Source of the DNA: Rhodospirillales bacterium
GTDB taxonomy: Bacteria; Pseudomonadota; Alphaproteobacteria; Acetobacterales; Acetobacteraceae
Assembly: GCA_028869595.1 (NCBI GenBank)
Contig: JAGWRU010000091.1
Span: 1 to 37,477 of the forward strand
Direction: 5' to 3'
Length of the DNA stretch: 37,477 bases
Part shown: piece by piece, positions 7,786-13,957 of the stretch
Layout: each line of letters begins with the position of its first letter
Position numbering within the stretch: position 1 is the stretch's first letter
The notes under the pieces: generated by a model
What the model saw: only the letters and a program-made list of their open reading frames with translations
Told to the model about the DNA's origin: nothing
Database searches by the model: none
Position numbers and translations under genes: made by a program

Positions 7786-8376
7786 CTATCCCGCGCGATG
7801 CTCCCGCCGCGCCGCCTGCCAAACCTCCCGCGCCGCATCGAGGTTCATCGCGCCGATGCCCAGCCCGACCAGCAGATCGGGCCAGATCGACGGCGCGGCC
7901 AGCGTCACCAGCCCGGCGGCGATGATCGCGAGATTGGCCAGCACATCGTTGCGCGCCGACAGGAAGGCCGCCCGCGTCAGGCTGCCGGCATGGTCGCGGA
8001 AGCGGGCCAGCATCAGCGCGCAGGAGAGGTTGACCGCCAGCGCGCCCAGGCCGGTGGCCGACAGGGCGAACGGATCAGGCGTGTGCGGGGTGGAGAATTT
8101 GGCGAGCGCTGTCCACAGCGTGGCCAGCCCTGGCACCAGCAGGATGCCGGCCAGCACCATGCCGAGTTTTGCCCGCCGCCGCGCCGCCCAGCCCAGCGCC
8201 AGCAGGATCAGCAGATTGACCGAGGCATCCTCCAGGAAGTCGATGCTGTCGGCGAAGAGCGAGACGGAACCGATGGCGAACGCTACGGCGAACTCCACCC
8301 CGAAATAGGTGAGGTTGAGAATAGCGACGCGGCGGATGACGCGGCGCAAGGCAGGGCTTTCAGAGTGCGGAACCAT
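7786..8376 (-). CDS. short cation-diffusion-facilitator-like membrane protein
   Basis: 196 aa with about six predicted membrane segments, resembling only the membrane domain of CDF metal exporters (YiiP/CzcD). The cytoplasmic C-terminal domain (about 80-100 aa in full CDFs) is absent. Helix 2 keeps ADSIDFLED, i.e. a DxxxD pair as in YiiP. In helix 5 the usual HxxxD is SARND, so the His is replaced by Ser. Short proteins of this type are frequent in alphaproteobacteria and are annotated as cation transporters, but their metal has not been defined to my knowledge. The gene is divergent from the gamma-glutamyltransferase gene with a 136-bp gap. Confidence 0.8.
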   Translation of the reverse strand: MVPHSESPALRRVIRRVAILNLTYFGVEFAVAFAIGSVSLFADSIDFLEDASVNLLILLALGWAARRRAKLGMVLAGILLVPGLATLWTALAKFSTPHTPDPFALSATGLGALAVNLSCALMLARFRDHAGSLTRAAFLSARNDVLANLAIIAAGLVTLAAPSIWPDLLVGLGIGAMNLDAAREVWQAARREHRAG

Positions 8377-8512
8377 GACTTCACCATGGCAGGATGCGTG
8401 CTGCTGGGAAACCGATGCCGGACTTCAAACTAAGACCCAACCGCTACCCCCTCGATTGACGCACCGCCGCGTGCGGCGCCATGACATCGCTGTCCCATTC
8501 AGGAGCCTGCCC

Positions 8513-10198
8513 GTGCCCGCCAGCCATTCGACCTTCGCGCGTTTCGGTTTCACCTGCGAAAAACAGCCGGCGCTCGGCGCCAAGGGGATGGTGGTGAGCA
8601 ATCACCCGCTCGCCTCCGCCGCCGGGGCGCAGATGCTGCTGGCCGGCGGCAATGCCATCGACGCCGCCATCGCCACGCTGTTCGCCCTGACGGTGGTGGA
8701 GCCGATGATGGTCGGCGTGCTGGGCGGCGGATTGTCGCATATCCGCACCACCGATGGGCAGCATCATGTGATCGACGCGCTCAGCACCGCGCCGGGCGCC
8801 GCGCGGGCGGATATGTACCGCACCATCGCCGATACCCTGCCCGATTACCAGGAAACCGAGGGGCGGCAGAATCATCGCGGCGCACTTGCGGTGGCGGTGC
8901 CGGGCGCGCTGGCCGGCTGGTGTTCGGCGCTGGCGCGTTTCGGCACGATGCCCTTGGCCGAGGTGCTGGGCCCGGCCATTCAACTCGCCGAACACGGTTT
9001 CACCGTGACGCCCTATCTGCAAACCTGCGTGCGCGACGTGGCGGCCGATCTGGCGCGCGATCCCGCCCTTGCCGCGCTTTTCCTGCCCGAGGGCGCGCCG
9101 ATCGCGGCCGGGACGCGGCTGCGTCAGCCGGAAGCCGCCGCCTCGCTGCGGCTGATCGCCGCGACGGGGCCGGGTGCGCTTTATGGCGGGGCGATCGGGG
9201 CGGCGCTGGCCGATTGCATGACCCGCTCCGGCGGGCTGATCGGGCAGGCCGATCTCGCGGCCTATGCGTGCAAGGACCGCGCGCCGATCCACACGCAGTA
9301 CCGCGGCTTCGAGATTATCGGTCCGCCGCCGCCCGCATCCTCCGGCGTGCATATCGCGCAGATGCTGGGCATGCTGGAAGGGTATGATCTGCGCGCCATG
9401 GGCTTCGGCACCCCCGATACGGTGCATCTGCTGGCCGAGGTGCTGAAAGCCGCCTTCGCCGATCGCCGCGTCGCCACCGCCGATCCCGATTTCGTGGCGG
9501 TGCCGGTCGCGACGCTGACCTCGCGCGATTTCGCCGAACGCCGCCGGGCGGAGATCGACATGGCGCGCGCGCGCGACTGGGCCCCCGGCATCGCCCCCGC
9601 CGGTTTGGGCGAAAGCGCCAATACGACGCATGTCACGGTCGCCGATGCAGCGGGCAATGTCGTGGCCAGCACGCATACCATCAACAGCCTGTTCGGCGCG
9701 CGCGTGGCGGTGCCGGGCACCGGGCTGATCTGCAACAACTACATGTTCAATTTCGACCCTCATCCCGGCCAGGCGCTGTCGATCGCGCCGGGCAAGCGGG
9801 TCTTCACCTCCATGGCGCCGATGATGGCGCTGCGCGACGGGCGCATGGCCTTCGCACTCGGCCTACCCGGGGCGCTGCGTATTTTCCCCTCGGCGCTACA
9901 GGCGCTGATCAACCTGATCGATCATGGCATGACCCCGCAGGAAGCGGTGGAGGCACCGCGCATCTTCACCCAAGGCGATGTGCTGGAGATCGAGGCGGCG
10001 CTCTACACGCGCATCGGCGCCGATCTGGCGGCGCGCGGCCATCGTGTCGTCAGCAGCCCGCGCGTCGCCGGCGGCATGAACGCGATCGCCTTTCAGCCGG
10101 ACGGCATGATGCTGGGCGCGGCGTGCTGGCGGGCGGACGGCACGCCGGTGGCGATCGGCGGCGGGCTGGCGCGGGAAGGGGTGCGGTTCGTGATTTAA
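8513..10198 (+). CDS. gamma-glutamyltransferase family protein
   Basis: 561 aa from GTG at 8513, selected because AGGAG ends 7 nt before it; the longer frame has no family similarity. Gamma-glutamyltransferases are Ntn hydrolases that autocleave before a Thr and transfer or hydrolyse gamma-glutamyl groups such as that of glutathione. The N-terminal part has GMVVSNHPLASAAG and GGNAIDAAIA. The cleavage region reads NTTHVTVADAAGN with the nucleophile Thr near residue 371. The small-subunit segment has TSMAPMMALRDGR and GLPGALRIFPS. No signal peptide is visible, unlike periplasmic E. coli Ggt, so it may be cytoplasmic. The small-subunit residues differ enough from canonical Ggt that an acylase-like specificity is possible. 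Its stop codon overlaps the stop of the convergent MFS gene by 4 bp. Confidence 0.9.
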   Translation: MPASHSTFARFGFTCEKQPALGAKGMVVSNHPLASAAGAQMLLAGGNAIDAAIATLFALTVVEPMMVGVLGGGLSHIRTTDGQHHVIDALSTAPGAARADMYRTIADTLPDYQETEGRQNHRGALAVAVPGALAGWCSALARFGTMPLAEVLGPAIQLAEHGFTVTPYLQTCVRDVAADLARDPALAALFLPEGAPIAAGTRLRQPEAAASLRLIAATGPGALYGGAIGAALADCMTRSGGLIGQADLAAYACKDRAPIHTQYRGFEIIGPPPPASSGVHIAQMLGMLEGYDLRAMGFGTPDTVHLLAEVLKAAFADRRVATADPDFVAVPVATLTSRDFAERRRAEIDMARARDWAPGIAPAGLGESANTTHVTVADAAGNVVASTHTINSLFGARVAVPGTGLICNNYMFNFDPHPGQALSIAPGKRVFTSMAPMMALRDGRMAFALGLPGALRIFPSALQALINLIDHGMTPQEAVEAPRIFTQGDVLEIEAALYTRIGADLAARGHRVVSSPRVAGGMNAIAFQPDGMMLGAACWRADGTPVAIGGGLAREGVRFVI

Positions 10199-11409
10199 TC
10201 CGCCGCCTCGGCCAGCATCGCGGCATGGCGGCGCGCACTCGCGCGGGCCGCCATGGCGCAAACCAGGCTGGCCAGCAGCAAGGTGGCAACCAGCGCCAGC
10301 ACCAACTCCGGATGGCCGCGATCGATCAGGAAGCCGAATGGCACCGGCGTCAGCGCCGAGCCCAGCGGCAGGCCGGAGGAGACGAAGCCGAACACCTTGC
10401 CCATCTCGCTGGCCGGCACCGTATCCTTCAGCATCACGTCGCGCGGGGTGCGGCTGATGCCGATGGTCAGGCCGGCGGCCATCATCAGCGCGATGGTCGC
10501 CGCCACCGGCAGGCTGAGCAGATTGACCGCCAGCAGCAGCGCCACCGCGATCAGCGTCATGCCGACCACCAGCGACATCAGATGCTGCTTCCAGCCATCC
10601 GCGACCCAGCCGCCGATCAGCACGCCGCCCGTGGTGCCGACCATGAAGGCGGTCAGCGCGCCGGAGGCGGTGGCGATATCCATCCCCTTGACCGTATGCA
10701 GCACGGTGATCAGCCAGGATTGCACCCCGGCGCTGGCCATCGCGCCCAGCATGTAGAAGACGAAGAACATCAGCATCGGCCGGCTGAGCAGCAATGCCCG
10801 CCCGCTGCCGCCGCTATGCGCCTTCTTCTTTTTCGGATCGACGCCTTCGACCAGGATGCGGCTTTGCAGGATGATCGCGCCGACCGCCAGCACGCCGGTG
10901 AAGCCGACGATCGACAGCGCCTCTCGCCAGCCCAGCGCCAGCGTCAGGAAGGCGATGCCCGGCGCGCCGGCGGCGAAGCCCAGATTGCCGGCGAAGGTGT
11001 GCAGCCCGAAGGCGCGGCCCATCCGGTCGGGCTGGATGGAGCCGGCGAGGATCGCGTAATCGGCGGGATGGATCACCGAATTGCCGATGCCCGACAGCAC
11101 GGCAAGGACCAGGATCTGCCAGAAATGCGTGGCAAAGCCCATCATCGCGATGGAGACCGACATCAGGAAGGCGCCGCCGATCAGGAAGCGTCGTGCGCCG
11201 TGCTTATCGACCAGGAAGCCGACCGGGGTTTGCAGCAGCGCCGTGGTGCCCGACAGCAGCGCCACCGACAGCCCGACCTGGGCGAAGGTGACATGGAACT
11301 GGCGCTGCCAGATCAGGAACATCGGCGGCAGGCACAGCACATAGAAATGCGACAGGAAATGTCCCGTGCCGATCAGCAGATTAACGCGCGTGGTGCGGGA
11401 AAGCGCCAT
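10195..11409 (-). CDS. MFS transporter
   Basis: 404 aa with the hydrophobic pattern of 12 membrane helices and a central charged loop (DPKKKKAHSGG, about residue 190). Motif A between helices 2 and 3 reads GFLVDKHGARRFLIGG, typical of the major facilitator superfamily, and a degenerate copy occurs in the second half (GGWVADGWKQ). Substrate is unknown; the sequence resembles inner-membrane exporters of the fosmidomycin-resistance-like type, but that is a loose impression. The terminal TAA overlaps the TAA of the convergent gamma-glutamyltransferase gene (TTAA). It is the last native-looking gene before the AT-rich island on its upstream side. Confidence 0.88.
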   Translation of the reverse strand: MALSRTTRVNLLIGTGHFLSHFYVLCLPPMFLIWQRQFHVTFAQVGLSVALLSGTTALLQTPVGFLVDKHGARRFLIGGAFLMSVSIAMMGFATHFWQILVLAVLSGIGNSVIHPADYAILAGSIQPDRMGRAFGLHTFAGNLGFAAGAPGIAFLTLALGWREALSIVGFTGVLAVGAIILQSRILVEGVDPKKKKAHSGGSGRALLLSRPMLMFFVFYMLGAMASAGVQSWLITVLHTVKGMDIATASGALTAFMVGTTGGVLIGGWVADGWKQHLMSLVVGMTLIAVALLLAVNLLSLPVAATIALMMAAGLTIGISRTPRDVMLKDTVPASEMGKVFGFVSSGLPLGSALTPVPFGFLIDRGHPELVLALVATLLLASLVCAMAARASARRHAAMLAEAAD

Positions 11410-11670
11410 GGCCCGGTCCCCTGGAAGCCTCTGCTGCGACGCCGCGCCGTATGGCGCATCCTCGGGCCGGCATCGGGCCGGACCCTCTTGATGACCGTTC
11501 CAGGATGCGACCGGATGGGGACGGCGTCAAATCATCCGCGCCCTTCAAAATGAATTACGTCGTGACCGCGCGCAGCAATCAGGGATACTCTTCGGAGGGG
11601 ACACTGGGGGGGGGGATGGCTCGCGATCCACTTTCCGCGACCCAAGACAATGGGAACGAAGGAGCACTGG
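11410..11670. other. 261-bp intergenic region, left boundary of AT-rich island
   Basis: Lies between the divergent MFS and DUF262 genes. Composition changes from GC-rich (11410-11540) to mixed. It contains the 10-G tract at 11606-11615 and must hold the DUF262 promoter. No tRNA, integrase remnant or inverted repeat of an insertion sequence was seen. Confidence 0.6.
11606..11615 (+). repeat. 10-base G homopolymer
   Basis: An uninterrupted run of ten G lies 55 nt upstream of the DUF262 start codon and outside any gene. Tracts of this length are prone to slippage in bacteria. Confidence 0.9.
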
Positions 11671-12753
11671 ATGGCTCTAACCAGCGCGGCCGACCTGACG
11701 CTGCAACTTAGCGATCAGCGTCGATTGGTCGATTTTGATACGTCTGATATTCAGCTTCAGCAGCTAATCACTATGCTAGATGAAGGTCAGATATTGGTCG
11801 CGCCCGCTTACCAGCGTCAGTTTCGATGGGGAGATGCCCGCTGTTCCGAGCTGATCGAGTCCCTGCTGCTGGGGATCCCAGTCCCAAATCTGTTCATGGC
11901 GACCAATCCTGACGATAACACTTGGGAAGTCGTCGATGGTCTGCAGCGCTTATGTACTGTTGCCAAGTTTATGGCGAACGACGAGCTCCTGCATCGACTT
12001 AATATACAAGGCCGTTTGACCTTAACAGGTCTTAAGAAGCTTACCGAGTTCAATATGTACTCCTTTAATAAACTTCCTTCAAATATTCAGCAGCACATAC
12101 GAACGCGCTCCTTGCGAGTGGTTACCCTTAATGACAAGAGCAGTCCCGTGGTTCGGATTGATCTGTTTGAGCGCCTAAATACAGGGGGTATCATCCTGAC
12201 CCCGCAAGAAATTCGCTCAGCGGTCTTCCATGGAACATTCGCCGAAAAATTGGACGAATTGAGAGATACTCAAGATTTTAGAACGGTTGTAAGGCTAACT
12301 GAGAAGCAGAGAATAGACGGAACAGCAGAAGAGTGTGTTTTGCGGTTCTTTGCATTTCTAGAGAAATATAAATTATTTGAACATAGCGTGGGTGATTTTC
12401 TCAACAAATATATGCAAGAATCCAATATATACTTCGAATACGAGCGCCTTGAGCCAGAATTTCGTAATGTATTTTCACAGCTGGTCCACGCATTTCCGGA
12501 AGGAATACAGCGCCCTCATCGAAAGGGGACTACCCCACTTAATCTCTATGAGGGGGTTGTTGTAGGAGCTGCGCTCGCGATTAGGGAGAGGGGAAGCCTA
12601 GTTATCGACAATCTATCCGCTTGGATGAACACAGATACGCTTCGCTCCTACACTACGGGCGCTACGAACGACCGACGAAGAGTCGAGGGTAGAATTGAGT
12701 ATTGTCGCGACCGGTTCTTAGGCAGGCCGAATGTTCAAGCCCTTAAGGAATGA
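11671..12753 (+). CDS. DUF262 (GmrS/ParB-like) protein, putative defence NTPase
   Basis: 360 aa. The start at 11671 follows AAGGAG by 6 nt. All DUF262 signatures are present: YQRQFRW (48-54), DGLQR (89-93, canonical DGQQR) and FERLNTGG (166-173). DUF262 is a ParB/sulfiredoxin-fold domain that binds and hydrolyses nucleotides in the type IV restriction enzyme GmrSD and in SspE and BrxU. In those proteins a DUF1524 HNH nuclease is fused or adjacent. Here no DUF1524 HNH motif is visible in this protein or its neighbours; a HEPN protein follows instead, overlapping by 23 bp. Codon use is much AT-richer than in flanking genes, indicating recent transfer. Likely a sensor/NTPase of a defence or toxin module (inference). 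Confidence 0.92.
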   Translation: MALTSAADLTLQLSDQRRLVDFDTSDIQLQQLITMLDEGQILVAPAYQRQFRWGDARCSELIESLLLGIPVPNLFMATNPDDNTWEVVDGLQRLCTVAKFMANDELLHRLNIQGRLTLTGLKKLTEFNMYSFNKLPSNIQQHIRTRSLRVVTLNDKSSPVVRIDLFERLNTGGIILTPQEIRSAVFHGTFAEKLDELRDTQDFRTVVRLTEKQRIDGTAEECVLRFFAFLEKYKLFEHSVGDFLNKYMQESNIYFEYERLEPEFRNVFSQLVHAFPEGIQRPHRKGTTPLNLYEGVVVGAALAIRERGSLVIDNLSAWMNTDTLRSYTTGATNDRRRVEGRIEYCRDRFLGRPNVQALKE

Positions 12754-13381
12754 TATCGTTGTCAGATTCGACGCTACCAAGTCATTTTTCTCGGCCACAC
12801 GTCACCTTGATGGGGATAATGGCGCGACAGCACGCGGACTCGTATTTATTCAAATTTATGCTGCATATGAGTATGTCGTGAATAGCGTTGTTAGGATCGG
12901 TATCGATTGTATCAATGCTCACGAACATAAGATGAAAGATCTTTCTAAGACATTGCTTGCGCTATATCTTGATTCAGAATTCGATTCGGTCAGAAATTCT
13001 GGTCAAAAAAACGTATGGAGGGCTCGTCTTAACATATTTGAGAGCGCTTTTTCTGATAAAGTGATTGCGCTCCCCAATAATGTGAGGCCGCCAACCGATG
13101 GAAACCATTACCGGCGCTCCCATTTAGACATGATTCTTGAGGTATTTGGCGCAGGTCCACTTCCTATCTCACATCAGCATCTGTTTAAGATCGATGAGAT
13201 AGTTAACCACAGGAACCAGATTGCTCATGGCGGGGAGACCGCCTCCGAGGTGGGGCGCCGCTACACTATAGGTGAAGTAAGCGACATCATCGATCAGATA
13301 CACCGGATCTGTGTATCGCTTGTCGACGTTTTTGAAGTTTTTTGCGCAAACGGATCACGCCATAAAAGGCAGCAATGCTGA
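12731..13381 (+). CDS. HEPN-domain protein (MAE_28990/MAE_18760-like), putative RNase effector
   Basis: 216 aa, largely alpha-helical. The C-terminal half carries the HEPN RNase signature R-x4-H: Arg161 and His166 in the segment NHRNQIAHGG. HEPN proteins are metal-independent RNases acting as toxins in abortive-infection and CRISPR systems. The length, an early aromatic helix (IQIYAAYEYVV, 41-51) and the C-terminal position of the motif fit the MAE_28990/MAE_18760-like group. The ATG at 12731 lies inside the DUF262 gene (23-bp overlap), with GGCAGG upstream, so translation is probably coupled. The 3' end overlaps a 46-codon ORF (ATGCTGA). Same AT-rich composition as DUF262. Activity against phage is inferred, not shown. 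Confidence 0.82.
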   Translation: MFKPLRNDIVVRFDATKSFFSATRHLDGDNGATARGLVFIQIYAAYEYVVNSVVRIGIDCINAHEHKMKDLSKTLLALYLDSEFDSVRNSGQKNVWRARLNIFESAFSDKVIALPNNVRPPTDGNHYRRSHLDMILEVFGAGPLPISHQHLFKIDEIVNHRNQIAHGGETASEVGRRYTIGEVSDIIDQIHRICVSLVDVFEVFCANGSRHKRQQC

Positions 13382-13515
13382 CCACTGCAGCAACTGAAGC
13401 TGACTACGAAGAGGAGGAAGTCTCGCGCGATCGCGACTACATAATTCGCCTGATGATGAGTAGTTCGTCGCAAACGCTCGCGGGCTCAAAAGCTCCGGCA
13501 ATAGCGGCAAAATAA
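13375..13515 (+). CDS. 46-aa acidic ORF coupled to HEPN gene
   Basis: ATG at 13375 overlaps the HEPN stop (ATGCTGA) and is preceded by AAAAGG with a 5-nt spacer; TAA at 13513-13515. The protein starts with an acidic stretch (EADYEEEEVSRDRDY), then a short amphipathic segment IIRLMM and a Ser/Ala-rich tail. No family was recognised. The good ribosome site and overlap argue for expression. The small size and acidic character would fit an accessory or antidote protein, but it may also be the remnant of a longer third gene. It ends 34 bp before the convergent surface-antigen gene, at the island's right edge. Confidence 0.5.
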   Translation: MLTTAATEADYEEEEVSRDRDYIIRLMMSSSSQTLAGSKAPAIAAK

Positions 13516-13549
13516 TCTGCAGTGTTAAGCTAAAGTGGGCATTCTTCCG

Positions 13550-13939
13550 TCAGGGCGAGGCGATCTTCCACCCCTGCGGCGTATCGCACCAGCCCAGCAC
13601 CGCCGTGCGCGCAGGCGGCTGGCCGCGGCCCAGCGTGACGTAGCGCAACCGCCGGCAGGCGAAGCTGCCATGCTGGAAGGTGCCTTCGGCGATGATCGTG
13701 CCGGAGGAGCCGGTCTTGGGATTGGCCCAGCTCTGCTTGTCGCCGGCCTTGAGGTCGGGGCGCGCCAGCAGCGCACTGGCCGCCTCGCTCAACGCCTTGA
13801 AATCGGCATCCGACAGGCGCTGCGCGCTTTCCTGACGGAACGGATTGACCTGCGCCAGGGCGGGCGACGCGCGCAGCGTCATCCCGGCCCCCAGCATTCC
13901 GCCAACGGCCATCCACAGTGTCAGCTGGCGCATGCGCAT
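13550..13939 (-). CDS. exported protein with surface-antigen (COG4520-like) domain
   Basis: 129 aa. Residues 1-29 are a signal peptide (ending SPALA). The mature region contains WANPKTGSSGTI, a C-R-x-L pattern (FACRRLRYVTL) and a final GW(C)DTPQGWK. This layout resembles the C-terminal domain of the RT0821/Lpp0805 17-kDa surface antigens, in which a Trp-Asn-Pro-x-Thr-Gly motif is followed by a Cys pair. The glycine-zipper N-terminus of those antigens is missing. It begins 18 bp after the ppdK stop on the same strand, so it may be the last gene of the glyQ-glyS-ppdK operon. Function unknown; periplasmic or surface localisation is inferred from the signal peptide. Confidence 0.75.
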   Translation of the reverse strand: MRMRQLTLWMAVGGMLGAGMTLRASPALAQVNPFRQESAQRLSDADFKALSEAASALLARPDLKAGDKQSWANPKTGSSGTIIAEGTFQHGSFACRRLRYVTLGRGQPPARTAVLGWCDTPQGWKIASP

Positions 13940-13957
13940 CGTCCTTTTCTCCGTCGT

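Noticed and set aside
12377-12565. 62-codon ORF inside DUF262
   Set aside because: Different frame within a gene with strong motifs; no ribosome site and no similarity.
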